Shown: positions 41,250 to 50,436, numbered from the stretch's first letter. The stretch: 64,000 nt of DNA from Myxococcales bacterium (GCA_020633295.1 JACKDW010000004.1:434001-498000); one strand, 5' to 3'. Notes: a model not told the origin generated them from the sequence alone. A program made the numbers and translations.

Positions 41250-43039
41250 CGCCGCGTCACCAGCCGCGCCGTGAGCTCGGTGAGGACCGCGCGCCCCTCC
41301 CCCGGCGGCAGCGCGCCCACGCTCCGCAGCGCGCGCGCGACGTGGTCCTGCGCGCGCTGGTGACAGAAGTCGGCGACCTCGTAGCGCGCGAGCTGCTCGC
41401 GGATCCACGGCAGCGCGTCGCCGTCGCCGAGCGCCGCGAGCAGGCGCGCGCGCTCGAGCTCGGGCATGCGCTCGCGCAGGCGGATCACCGGCAGCGTCAT
41501 CTTGCGCGCGCGCAGGTCGGTCCCCGGGCGCTTGCCCAGCGCCTGCTCGTCGCCGGTGTAGTCGAGCAGATCGTCGACGATCTGGAAGGCCAGGCCGACC
41601 TCGCGCCCGTACTCGGCGAGCGCGCGCACGAGGGCGCGCGGCGCCTCGACCGCGAGCGCGCCGACGGCCGCGGCGCAGCTGAACACGCGCGCCGTCTTGG
41701 CCTCGATGATCTGGTAGTACTGCGTGAGCGAGAGCCGGACGTCGCCCGTGTGGCGCAGCTCGAGGCGCTCGCCGGTCGCCAGCGCGCCTGCCCCTTGGGC
41801 CACGTAGCGGCGGATGTCCGGGTGCATGCCGTGCAGCGACCGCAGCACGCGCGCGAACAGGAACGCGGCGACGCCGGCGGCGAAGGGCTCGGAGGTCGCC
41901 ACGTGCAGCGCCGGGAGCCCGCGCCGCAGGCTCGCGTCGTCGATGATGTCGTCGAGCACGAGGCTGCCGACGTGCAGCCACTCGACCGCAGCCGCGGCCG
42001 GGAGCCCGCGACCCGGCGCGCCCCCGCAGGCGCGCGCCGCCGCGAGCACCATCAGCGGCCGCAGGCGCTTGCCGCCCTGGCGCACCAGGTAGTCGGTCGC
42101 GCGCCGCATGGAGCGGGAGCGGGAGCGCACGAGCTCGTGCAGCGCCTCGTCGACCGGCCCCAGCCAGCTCGCGCTGAAGGCCGCGAGCTCGCCCGGGCCG
42201 CGCGGCGGCGCGTAGTGACGACGCCCCGGCTCCGGCACCTCGGCGGGCGTCCAGCACGGCGGGTCGCGGGGGCACGCGCGCTCGCTCTCAGATGGCTGAT
42301 CGAGCAGGTGCAGCAGCGGCCCCGCGGGCTCCTCGGGCAGGCGCGCCAGGGCCTCGCGCGCCTCTCGGCGCGCCCGCGCGCGCACGTCCGTCGGGAACGG
42401 CGCGCGCAGGCCGACGGCCGCGAGCGCGCCGTGCCAGCCGGCGATCGTCAGCGAGTCGCGCTCGGCCTCCCACGCGATCCCCAGCCAGGTCGCGTAGCGA
42501 TCGAGCGCCGCGTGCACGTCGTCGGGCGCGTCGCCCACGACGACCCCGGCCGCCACGGCCGCGCGCAGGAACAGCACCATCTCCGGGATCGGGCGATCAC
42601 CCGCGAGCGCGCCGCGATCGAGCACGCGATCCATGACGCGACGGACGACGGGCCCCTCGTCCTCGAGCGCCGTCTCCCACACGCGCCGCGCCCAGTCGAT
42701 GTCGCGCTCGAGCCAGCGGGCGCGCTCGCGCTCGTCCGGGCCCCCGAGGTGGACGCGCTGGTTGTAGCCCTCGAGCGCGACCACGGCTACGCGCCCCGCG
42801 CGACGCCAGCGACGGGCGCCGAAGCGCTTGGCGACGTGCATCGCCAGGGCGCCGCCGAGCCCGGTCCGCGGCAGCGCCCAGGGGTCGCGCTCAGGCTCGA
42901 GCTGCCGCAGCGCGGCCTGAATGCTCGGGAGCACCGGCTCGAGCAGCGCCGCGTACCAGCGAGTGGCGATCCCGTTGATCGATGGTTCGACCGGCGACGG
43001 CGTGACCGGCGACGGCTTGACCTGCAACTCCGCGCTCAC
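41243..43039 (-). CDS. Polyprenyl synthetase with extra N-terminal prenyltransferase-like half
   Basis: 598 residues. The C-terminal 310 residues are a complete trans-isoprenyl diphosphate synthase: GGKRLRPLMVLAAA, first Asp-rich motif LVLDDIIDD (near 362), the conserved LRRGLPALH, and second Asp-rich motif FQIVDDLLDYTGD (near 487), then KRPGTDLRARKMTLPVI. The N-terminal 290 residues are helical, lack Asp-rich motifs, and contain a segment (DRYATWLGIAWEAERD) that resembles a degenerate second-motif helix, suggesting an ancient duplication with a regulatory half. Chain length cannot be predicted reliably. It heads a two-gene operon with the PAP2/di-iron fusion. Confidence 0.9.
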   Translation of the reverse strand: MSAELQVKPSPVTPSPVEPSINGIATRWYAALLEPVLPSIQAALRQLEPERDPWALPRTGLGGALAMHVAKRFGARRWRRAGRVAVVALEGYNQRVHLGGPDERERARWLERDIDWARRVWETALEDEGPVVRRVMDRVLDRGALAGDRPIPEMVLFLRAAVAAGVVVGDAPDDVHAALDRYATWLGIAWEAERDSLTIAGWHGALAAVGLRAPFPTDVRARARREAREALARLPEEPAGPLLHLLDQPSESERACPRDPPCWTPAEVPEPGRRHYAPPRGPGELAAFSASWLGPVDEALHELVRSRSRSMRRATDYLVRQGGKRLRPLMVLAAARACGGAPGRGLPAAAAVEWLHVGSLVLDDIIDDASLRRGLPALHVATSEPFAAGVAAFLFARVLRSLHGMHPDIRRYVAQGAGALATGERLELRHTGDVRLSLTQYYQIIEAKTARVFSCAAAVGALAVEAPRALVRALAEYGREVGLAFQIVDDLLDYTGDEQALGKRPGTDLRARKMTLPVIRLRERMPELERARLLAALGDGDALPWIREQLARYEVADFCHQRAQDHVARALRSVGALPPGEGRAVLTELTARLVTRRC

Positions 43040-43184
43040 TGGCCGGAGAGAGTATCACGCTCACGCGGGCGTCCGCGGCCTGCGGCCCGCGGGCCCGCGC
43101 GCGCAGCGAGGGGCACGGGCCGGAGCGAACAGGTCGAGAAAAACAGGGTCTACACCACACAGCGCGAACAGCCGCCGGAGCCGC

Positions 43185-43412
43185 TCACGGTCGACACGCC
43201 GCCTTGACTCGCTCGCGCAGGTCCGCCCAGCTCTCGAGCTCAGCCGTCCCGGCTTCGACAGCATCGATTCGTCTGCGGAGCTCGCCCTCCCACTCCGTGT
43301 GCAGCTCACCCTCGCGCGGCTCGAGGCTGGCGAAGAGCTCGCGGGCGACGACAACGCGGGCGTCGCGGTCAAGCCCCAGGGCGTCACGCAGAATCCGGGA
43401 GGCGTCATCCAT
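43185..43412 (-). CDS. Putative antitoxin (addiction module component, TIGR02574-like)
   Basis: 75 residues: MDDASRILRDALGLDRDARV, then VVARELFASLEPREGELHTE, WEGELRRRIDAVEAG and ESWADLRERVKAACRP. The pattern of a helix ending in ARELFASLE, an acidic linker, then a W-x2-E-x2-RRI-D helix and a W-x2-LRER tail matches the small family of putative addiction module antitoxins normally found before ParE/RelE toxins. Here the toxin-like gene starts 129 bp away on the other strand. Confidence 0.75.
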   Translation of the reverse strand: MDDASRILRDALGLDRDARVVVARELFASLEPREGELHTEWEGELRRRIDAVEAGTAELESWADLRERVKAACRP

Positions 43413-43541
43413 ACCGGGACTCTATGCGTTCGGGTCGTGATTGCCAACTCCGGCGACGTCGGACGGCTCGCACGCGGGACACGACACTCGAGACCGTCAC
43501 GGCGCAACGCCCGGCGCGGGGCGGGCGACCACGATCACGAC

Positions 43542-43868
43542 GTGCGGTCTGCGACGATTCCGGTGCGCCTCACCCGCGAAGCGGGTGATGAGGTGGAGTC
43601 AGCCGCACGTACATACCGATCGCGCACACCCGAGCTCGGCGAGGCGTTCGTGCACGACCTCGAGCGCGCGATCTCGAAGATCGCGGAGGCGCCGACTCGC
43701 TGGCCGGTGTGCCGCGAAGACGCTCGCGCTCGCCGACTCGTCCTCGACCGCTTCCCCTTCACCGTGGTGTACCGAGTCCAGCGCGACGCGCCGATCGTGA
43801 TCGCGGTCGCGCACAACCGCCGTCGTCCCGGCTTCTGGCGCGATCGTCTCCGTGCGCCACCGCCGTGA
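43542..43868 (+). CDS. ParE/RelE-family toxin-like protein
   Basis: From GTG 43542 (or GTG 43563) the protein is about 108 residues: VRLTREAGDEVESAARTY, RTPELGEAFVHDLERAISKI, EAPTRWPVC, RRLVLDRFPFTVVYRVQRD and IVIAVAHNRRRPGFWRDRL. The layout (helical hairpin, then a basic beta sheet with FPFTVVYRV and a terminal AHNRRRPGFW) is that of ParE/RelE plasmid-stabilisation toxins. It diverges from the antitoxin-like gene instead of following it, which is not the usual arrangement. Confidence 0.82.
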   Translation: MRSATIPVRLTREAGDEVESAARTYRSRTPELGEAFVHDLERAISKIAEAPTRWPVCREDARARRLVLDRFPFTVVYRVQRDAPIVIAVAHNRRRPGFWRDRLRAPPP

Positions 43869-43891
43869 CCGCGCCCGTGGCAAGGTGAGCC

Positions 43892-45112
43892 GTGCCCCGG
43901 GGCTCCCAGCTCATCGCCTTCCTCGTCGCCTCCACTTTCTGGATCTCGATGATCACCTACGTCGGCTGGCGCCTGCTCGGGCCCGCCGAGCTGTCATGGC
44001 GCGCGCGCTGGCTCGCGCGGCTCGGGCTCGCGGCGCTCGCCGTGCTCCCGCTCGTCGCTATGGTGTCGGGGCGCACGCCCGGCGCCGGCACCTCGCCGAA
44101 CTGGCAGCCGTGGAGCTGGGCGGGCTTCCTCGCCATGGGCTTCGGCTCGCTGCTCGTGCTGCTGATGCTCGCGGTCGACTGCGTGCGGATCGTGCTCGCG
44201 ATCGGCCGCGGGCTCGCGCGCCTGCTCGGCGCGTCCGCCCCCGCCCCCGCCCCCGAGCGCCGGCGGTTCTTGCTGCGCTCGGTCAACGCCGGCGTCCTCG
44301 GGAGCGCGGGCGCGATCACGGCGGTGGGCCTCGTGAACACGCTGCGCCTGCCCGCGGTCAAGGAGGTCGAGATCCCGATCGCCGGGCTCGCGCCCGCGCT
44401 CGCGGGGCTCCGGATCGCGCAGCTCACCGACATCCACATCGGGCCCACGCTGAAGCGCGAGTACATGGAGCGCCTGGTCGCGCGGACCAACGCGCTCGAG
44501 GCCGACCTGATCGCGGTGACCGGCGACCTCATCGACGGCTTCGTCGATCAGCTCGCCCATCACGTCGCGCCGCTCGGGGGCCTGCGCGCCCCGCTGGGCG
44601 TGTACTTCGTGACCGGCAACCATGAGTACTACTGGGACGGGCCGGCGTGGTGTGAGCACGTGCGGAGCCTCGGCCTCGACGTCCTCAACAACGAGCACCG
44701 CGTGCGCGCGCGCGGCGACGCGTCGCTGGTCATCGCCGGCGTCACCGACTTCCGCGCCGGCCGTCACGTCGCCGACCACGAGAGCGACCCGGCGCGCGCC
44801 CTCGCTGGCGCGCCCGAGGACGCGCTGCGCCTGATGCTCGCGCACCAGCCCCGCAGCGCGCCGGCCTGTCACGCCGCCGGCGTCGACCTCCAGCTCTCGG
44901 GGCACACCCACGGCGGTCAGTACTTCCCGCTGAGCGCGCTCATCTACCTCGTCGAGCCGTTCGTGGCCGGGCTCAGCCTGCTCCGCGGCGCCGCGCGAGG
45001 GGTCCGCGACACCTGGCTGTACGTCAGCCGCGGCAGCGGCTACTGGGGCCCGCCGATCCGCTTCGGCGCGCGCACCGAGATCACGCTGCTGACGCTGACG
45101 CGCGCGCCCTGA
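43892..45112 (+). CDS. Membrane-anchored metallophosphoesterase
   Basis: 406 residues from GTG 43892, 23 bp after the toxin-like gene. Three N-terminal membrane helices (about residues 5-105) are followed by a twin-Arg-like segment ERRRFLLRSVNAGVLG. The calcineurin-like phosphoesterase core has all five metal blocks: QLTDIHIG (near residue 177), VTGDLIDG, TGNHEYYW, LAHQPRS and SGHTHGGQYFP. This arrangement matches the YkuE/YaeI-type enzymes that act on phospholipid-like or cyclic phosphodiester substrates at the membrane. The precise substrate is unknown. Confidence 0.92.
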   Translation: MPRGSQLIAFLVASTFWISMITYVGWRLLGPAELSWRARWLARLGLAALAVLPLVAMVSGRTPGAGTSPNWQPWSWAGFLAMGFGSLLVLLMLAVDCVRIVLAIGRGLARLLGASAPAPAPERRRFLLRSVNAGVLGSAGAITAVGLVNTLRLPAVKEVEIPIAGLAPALAGLRIAQLTDIHIGPTLKREYMERLVARTNALEADLIAVTGDLIDGFVDQLAHHVAPLGGLRAPLGVYFVTGNHEYYWDGPAWCEHVRSLGLDVLNNEHRVRARGDASLVIAGVTDFRAGRHVADHESDPARALAGAPEDALRLMLAHQPRSAPACHAAGVDLQLSGHTHGGQYFPLSALIYLVEPFVAGLSLLRGAARGVRDTWLYVSRGSGYWGPPIRFGARTEITLLTLTRAP

Positions 45113-45132
45113 GACCGCGGGCCACCCGTGGT

Positions 45133-47697
45133 CTACGGCGCCGCCGAGCCCTCGAGCTCGGCGACGAGCCGCGCGAGCTCGGCGTGGAGCTCGGACGGCG
45201 CGTCGCCCTTCGCCGCGGCGAGCTCGACGCGCGCTCGCTCGGTCGCGCTGCGGGCCTCGGCGAGCTCCCCTCGTCGCGCGAGCGCGCGCGCGAGCACCAC
45301 GCGGGCCTCGGCGATCAGCCACGCGTCCTCGTCGTACAGCTTCTCGCGGGCCGAGAGCGCCGCGCGAGCGTCATCGACCGCCGCGTCGAGCCGACCGAGC
45401 GCGAGGCACAAGCGCGCGCGGCTCAAGCGTGTATAGGCGGTGAACGGGTGTTGCTCCCCGAGCGCGCCTTCGCGGATCTTGAGCGCCTTGTCGAGGTACC
45501 GCTCCGCGTCCTCGAGCCGGCCCATCGCCGTGTAGACATCCCCCAGGTTCGTGTACGCGAACGCGAGCTGGACGTGGTCCTCGGAGTAGGTCGCGAGCCA
45601 GATCGCGCCGGCGCGCAGCAGCGCGCGCTCGGCCTCGTCGAGACGCCCCAGGCGCGTGAGCGCGAGGCCGAGGTTGTTGAGGATCAACGCGAGCCGCGGC
45701 GCGTCGGGCCCGTCGACTCGCTCGACGCGCCGCACGCTCTCCTCCATCAGCGTGATCGCCTCGGTCAAGTTGCCCCGGTTCCGCTCGATCGCGCTCAGGT
45801 CGATGAGGAAGTCGAGCGCGCTCCCGCTGTCCTCGCCGAGCTCGCGCTGGACGTCGACGAGGCGCGCCTCGAGCATCGCCGCGCCCTCGTCGTAGGAGCC
45901 CTGTCGCCAGCGCAGCAAGCTCTCGACGAGGACGAGCTCGAAGTCCTGAGGCGTGTCGCGAAAGCTCTGATCGACCGTCGCGCGGCACAGCTCGAGGATC
46001 TCGCGCGCGCGGTCGTACCGACCGCTCTCGATGTGGACGCGCGCGGCCTCGATCCGCGCCGGGAGCAGCTCACGATCTTGAAGATGCGGTGGGAGGTGGG
46101 CCGCGAGCGCCTCGGCGAGCTCGAGCGTGCCGGGGGTCTGCGCGCCGCGGATCATCAGCGTCGTCGCCCGCACGGCGTGCAGCCACAGGCCCTCGGCGAT
46201 CGCGCGCATCTGCAGCTCGCGCCCCGCGGACCCCACGGTCCGGAGCCGCGCCTGCGCGTGATGAAGTCGGGCGAGCTCGATCTCGATCTCGAGCGGGATG
46301 AACGCGAGCTGGCGGGCCTCGACGACCAGCCCACGCAGCGTGTCGTCGACGTCGGCCGGCTGCGACGCGTACGCGCTGGCGACCGCGCGCGCGGTCCTCA
46401 TGCGCAGCTCCTCGACGAGCGCGCGACGCTCGGGCTGCTCCGGCGCCGGGTAGGTCGTCATCACGAACGACGCGTCCTCGCACCGCTCGACGCGACGGAG
46501 CCGCTCGACGCTGCGACGCGCGCTCGTCGGCGACAGCGTGTCCGCCGAGAGGGCGTCGACGACCCCGGTCAACGACACGCGGCTGCGCTCGAGACACGCG
46601 AGCTGGGCGACGCGGTCGTCGCTCGCCGCGCTGCGACACACGCGTTGATGCGCCGCCTCCCACTCGCGCGCGTAGCCGTCGATCGCGGCGCGGAGCGGGC
46701 TCGAGACGCCCGCGCCGAGCTGCGCGCCGATCGAGTCGGCGAGCGCCCGCGGCTCGCAATACGACGCCATCGTGGTGCTGCGGCCGACTCCGACCCCGAG
46801 CGCGACCGCGACCACGGCCGCGCCGACCACGACGACGCGTCGCGTCCTGCGGCCCTGCAGCGCGCGCAGCAGGGACCTCATCTCCGGCCAGCGCGCCCCT
46901 GGGTCGACGGCGAGGCCGCGACGCAGCGCGCGATGAATCGAGCGCCGCACCATCGCGCGCGGCCGCGGCAGCGCGCCGCGAGTGACCGCGAGCGCGAGCT
47001 CCATCAGCGACTCACCCGTGAAGGGGCGCTGGCCGTACAGCGCCTCCCACAGCGTCAAGCAGAACGCGAATTGATCGGATCGCGGCGAGGAGCGCTTGCC
47101 GTCCCATTGCTCGGGCGCCATGTACGCCGGGGTCCCGCGCAGCCCCGCTCGAACCACCGCGTCGTTGTCCGCGGTGGTGATCGTGCGCGCCATCCCGAAG
47201 TCGAGCACGCGAACGCGCCCGTCCGCGCCGACCATCACGTTCTCGGGCTTAAAGTCGCCGTGCACCACCTGCTGCCCGTGCGCCGCGGCGAGACCGGCTC
47301 CCGCCGCGCAGACCACCGTGAGCCGCTCCGCGGCGCTGTGCGCCTCCCCCATCCAGTGACGCAGCGTCACGCCCTCGACGAGCTCCATGGCGACGAAGTC
47401 GAGCTCGCGCGTCCGCCCGACGTCGTAGATCGTGACCACGTTGGGATGGTTGAGCCGCGCGAGGATTCGCGCCTCGCGGAGAATCTCGGCGGCCGCGCGA
47501 CGTCGCGGGAGCACCTTGAGCGCGACCGGCCGATCGAGCTCGTTGTCCACGGCGCGATAGACCACGCCGTAGGCGCCGCGACCGAGCTCGGCGACCACGC
47601 GGAAGCGACCGCTCGCCACGAGCGTCGGCGCCCCGTCGTCACGTGCCTGCTGCGCCCGCGTCGCGTTGTCGAGCGCGTCGATGTTGTCGGCGAGCAA
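45133..47697 (-). CDS. Ser/Thr protein kinase (HGD type) with TPR tail
   Basis: 854 residues; the likely start is TTG 47697 (MLADNIDALDNATRAQQARD), since no ATG or GTG fits. Kinase domain (about 30-285): AELGRGAYGVVYRAVD, VALKVL, catalytic loop VVHGDFKPEN with Gly in place of the usual Arg before the catalytic Asp, DFGMA, and LRGTPAYMAPEQW. The membrane segment VVVVGAAVVAVALGVGVG follows, then long TPR arrays: ARIEAARVHIESGRYDRARE, ALILNNLGLALTRLGRLDEA and FAYTNLGDVYTAMGRLEDAE. Without the HRD Arg, activation is probably not by classic activation-loop phosphorylation. It lies 78 bp downstream of the cyclase gene, probably in one operon. Confidence 0.92.
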   Translation of the reverse strand: MLADNIDALDNATRAQQARDDGAPTLVASGRFRVVAELGRGAYGVVYRAVDNELDRPVALKVLPRRRAAAEILREARILARLNHPNVVTIYDVGRTRELDFVAMELVEGVTLRHWMGEAHSAAERLTVVCAAGAGLAAAHGQQVVHGDFKPENVMVGADGRVRVLDFGMARTITTADNDAVVRAGLRGTPAYMAPEQWDGKRSSPRSDQFAFCLTLWEALYGQRPFTGESLMELALAVTRGALPRPRAMVRRSIHRALRRGLAVDPGARWPEMRSLLRALQGRRTRRVVVVGAAVVAVALGVGVGRSTTMASYCEPRALADSIGAQLGAGVSSPLRAAIDGYAREWEAAHQRVCRSAASDDRVAQLACLERSRVSLTGVVDALSADTLSPTSARRSVERLRRVERCEDASFVMTTYPAPEQPERRALVEELRMRTARAVASAYASQPADVDDTLRGLVVEARQLAFIPLEIEIELARLHHAQARLRTVGSAGRELQMRAIAEGLWLHAVRATTLMIRGAQTPGTLELAEALAAHLPPHLQDRELLPARIEAARVHIESGRYDRAREILELCRATVDQSFRDTPQDFELVLVESLLRWRQGSYDEGAAMLEARLVDVQRELGEDSGSALDFLIDLSAIERNRGNLTEAITLMEESVRRVERVDGPDAPRLALILNNLGLALTRLGRLDEAERALLRAGAIWLATYSEDHVQLAFAYTNLGDVYTAMGRLEDAERYLDKALKIREGALGEQHPFTAYTRLSRARLCLALGRLDAAVDDARAALSAREKLYDEDAWLIAEARVVLARALARRGELAEARSATERARVELAAAKGDAPSELHAELARLVAELEGSAAP

Positions 47698-47775
47698 CGC
47701 CCGCAGTGTAGCCCCTCGATCGACCCCTGGCGGACGGCGACGCGCGTCCCCGCCCCCGCGGCGACGAGCGCGTCC

Positions 47776-50343
47776 TCAGGCGCGCTCCGAGACGATCGCC
47801 AGCGGGCTCTTCGGCGCGTCCGCGCGGTCCGAAGGCTCCGCGCCGCCGCGCAGCAGCTGCAGCCCGCGCCCGCCCGGCTGCGCCGCGTCGATCCGCGGCC
47901 GCGGCTCGAGGACCTCGATGATCTCGAGCGAGCGCTTGCCCTTCACGGTCACCGGGTCGCGCTGGCGCCCCTCGTAGTACGGCGCGACCGTGGTCCACGC
48001 GCCCGCGCTCACGCACACGCTGCCGACGGCGCCGTGGTGCTCGACCCGCTGGGCCGTGTTGACCGTGTCGCCCCAGATGTCGAACTGATAGTGCCGGGTG
48101 CCGACGACGCCGGCGACCACCGGCCCCACGTGCACGCCGACGCGCACGCTCCAGTCGGGCGCGAGCGAGCGCACCGCCGCGACGATGTCGCGCCCGAGGT
48201 TTACGCACTGCAGCGCGGGGTTCTCGGAGGGCACGAGCAGCCCGGCGGCGGCCATGAACGCGTCGCCGATCGTCTTGATCTTCTGCACGCCGTGGCGCCG
48301 CGCGAGGCGTTCGAACTCGACGACGAGCTCCTCCAGCCGCGCGAGCACCTCCTCGGGCTGGTGACGATCGCAGAACGCCGTGAAGCCGACGACGTCGACG
48401 AACATGACCGCGACGCGCTCGTAGCGACGGGGCCGGATCCGGCGCGAGACGAGGTACTCCTCGACGATCGGATCGGGCAGCAGCACGCGCAGCAGGTGGT
48501 CGGCGCGCCCCGAGATCTCCTCCAGCTCCTCGAGGTAGCGGCGCTCCTGCGCGATCCGGCGGTTCTTCTCGCGGCAGGCCTCGACGCGCGCGCGCAGCAG
48601 CTCGGGCTTGAAGGGCTTGGGCAGGTAGTCGTCGGCGCCGGCCTCGATGCACTCGGCCACGCGCGCGATGTCGTCGACCGCCGAGATGATCACGACCGGG
48701 AGATCGGGGTTGCGGTGCTCGGCGCGGATCCAGCGGAGCACCGCGAAGCCGTCGACGTCCGGCATCATCAGGTCGAGCAGCACGACGTCGAAGCTCTCGT
48801 CCAGGAGCGCGTCGATCGCCTCGCGCCCGCTGGCCGCCTGCACCACCTCGCAGTCGAGCTGGCGGAGGTACCCCTGCAGCAGCCGCCTGTTGATCGCGTT
48901 GTCGTCGGCGACGAGCACGCGCGCGGGCGCGTCGCGTCGCTTGAGCCGACGCCGTCGCATCCGCGCCGACGAGGTGCGCCCGCGGTCGCGCTGCGCCGCC
49001 CCGCGCCGCGACGCCGCGGCGGGGTCTTCGTCGTCGGAGACGTCGACGGCGCCCGGCGCCTGCGCGCTCGCGTCGGGCACGGTGAACGAGATCGTGTAGG
49101 ACCCCACGCCGACGTCCGTCCAGATCGCGCCGCCGAGCGCGTGGACGAGCGATCGCGCGACGCCGCGGACGTCTCGTGTCTGCGCGATCGACCATGTCCC
49201 AGAGGACTCCATGAGCTCGGCGACCTCGAGCGCCGCCGCGAGCTCCACCTGCAGCCCGCCCGCGCCCGACGGCGCCCGCGCGCGGAGGGCGATCGAGCGC
49301 GCGCCGCGGCCGATCACGTCGAGCAGCAGCGCGACCACGGCCCGGTGCAGCGCGCTCGCGTCGCTGGTCAGCTGCGTCGGCGCGCTCGCGTCGAGCTCCA
49401 GCGCGAGCGCGCAGCCGCCGGCCTGCGCGCGCGCGCGGATCGACTCGAGCGCGCGCTCGAGGCTCTCGCGCACGTCGAGCCGGCGCAGCCGCGCCGCGCC
49501 GCCTCGGTCCGCGAGCGCCCCGAGCTCCTCGACCGCGTGGCGCAGCGCCTCGACCGCGCGGCCGGCCGCGCGGGAGTCCGCGACGCCGCGCTGCTCACAC
49601 TCCTCGAGCGCGCTCGCCAGCTGCGCGTGGATCACTCGCTCGTAGCCCTGGCGCGCGCTCAGGTCCCGCGCCGCCTCGCGGACCGCCGCCTCGCCGCCCT
49701 GCTGCTCGCCGACGTCCTGCGCCACGCACACGCGCGCGTCGACGCCCGCGAGCGTCGAGCGCGTCAACCTCACCGGGATCTTCATGCCCCAGACCGTCTT
49801 CAGGCGCGTGTGCACGCGGCAGTGCTCGTCGGCCTCGAGGAACGCCGCGAGCTCGTCGCCCTCCATGTCGAGCACCGCGTCGACGGGCATCCCGAGCAGC
49901 TGGCCGCGTCGGTAGCCCAGCGAGTTCGCGAGCACCTGGTTACAGGCCGTGATCTCGCCGGCCTCGCTGACGACGAACAGCGAGTCGCCCATCGAGTCGA
50001 GGATGCTCTCGAGGTGCTCGGCGGAGACCGAGACCTCCTCGAGCGCGGCGTAGGTCGCCGACGACGTCGCGATCGTCAGGTACACGAACACCGCGCCGCC
50101 GAGGAACACCGCGCCGACGAGCCCGGTCAGCGCGCTCGCGTCACCGAGCAGGATCAGCGCGATCGCGCCGGCGTAGGCGACCAGGAACGAGAGCATCAGC
50201 CCGCGCAGCAGCGCCCAGCGCCGCGCGTGCGCGCCGAGGCGGCCGATCAGGCGCTGCGTCGCCAGCAGCGCGACGGCGAGGACGAGCATGCCCACCAGCG
50301 CGAGCGCGCTCGCCACAAGCTCCATCGCGTTCGGGGCGCCCAT
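47776..50343 (-). CDS. Membrane PAS-pseudo-histidine kinase-REC-adenylate cyclase fusion
   Basis: 855 residues from ATG 50343. Three membrane helices (about 8-105), a PAS domain (SILDSMGDSLFVVSEAGEIT onward), then a histidine-kinase-like region (about 220-440) that has lost the usual N and G boxes and is probably inactive. A receiver domain follows (VLVADDNAINRRLLQ, phospho-acceptor in VVLLDLMMPD near 522, DDYLPKPF). The C-terminus is a class III nucleotide cyclase: VAVMFVDVVGFTAFCDRH, KIKTIGDAFMAAAG and FDIWGDTVNTAQRVE. The Lys/Asp pair in KIKT and FDIW is the adenylate cyclase signature. Likely function: a membrane receptor making cAMP under REC control. It is upstream of the HGD kinase on the same strand. 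Confidence 0.92.
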   Translation of the reverse strand: MGAPNAMELVASALALVGMLVLAVALLATQRLIGRLGAHARRWALLRGLMLSFLVAYAGAIALILLGDASALTGLVGAVFLGGAVFVYLTIATSSATYAALEEVSVSAEHLESILDSMGDSLFVVSEAGEITACNQVLANSLGYRRGQLLGMPVDAVLDMEGDELAAFLEADEHCRVHTRLKTVWGMKIPVRLTRSTLAGVDARVCVAQDVGEQQGGEAAVREAARDLSARQGYERVIHAQLASALEECEQRGVADSRAAGRAVEALRHAVEELGALADRGGAARLRRLDVRESLERALESIRARAQAGGCALALELDASAPTQLTSDASALHRAVVALLLDVIGRGARSIALRARAPSGAGGLQVELAAALEVAELMESSGTWSIAQTRDVRGVARSLVHALGGAIWTDVGVGSYTISFTVPDASAQAPGAVDVSDDEDPAAASRRGAAQRDRGRTSSARMRRRRLKRRDAPARVLVADDNAINRRLLQGYLRQLDCEVVQAASGREAIDALLDESFDVVLLDLMMPDVDGFAVLRWIRAEHRNPDLPVVIISAVDDIARVAECIEAGADDYLPKPFKPELLRARVEACREKNRRIAQERRYLEELEEISGRADHLLRVLLPDPIVEEYLVSRRIRPRRYERVAVMFVDVVGFTAFCDRHQPEEVLARLEELVVEFERLARRHGVQKIKTIGDAFMAAAGLLVPSENPALQCVNLGRDIVAAVRSLAPDWSVRVGVHVGPVVAGVVGTRHYQFDIWGDTVNTAQRVEHHGAVGSVCVSAGAWTTVAPYYEGRQRDPVTVKGKRSLEIIEVLEPRPRIDAAQPGGRGLQLLRGGAEPSDRADAPKSPLAIVSERA

Positions 50344-50400
50344 CGTCTCTACCCGTCAGGCCGAGCGTCGACGATGCCACGACGGCGGCGGCCTCACAAG

Positions 50401-50436
50401 CCTGCATGTTTAGACATGTTCGATAAGTATTATCAA
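50401..50436 (-). promoter_or_regulatory. Possible promoter of the PAS-cyclase gene
   Basis: On the minus strand TTGATA (50436-50431) and TCTAAA (50414-50409) are separated by 16 bases, a fair match to a housekeeping-sigma promoter. The start point would lie about 60 bases before ATG 50343. The AT-rich patch 50404-50440 stands out sharply in this GC-rich DNA. Confidence 0.35.
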
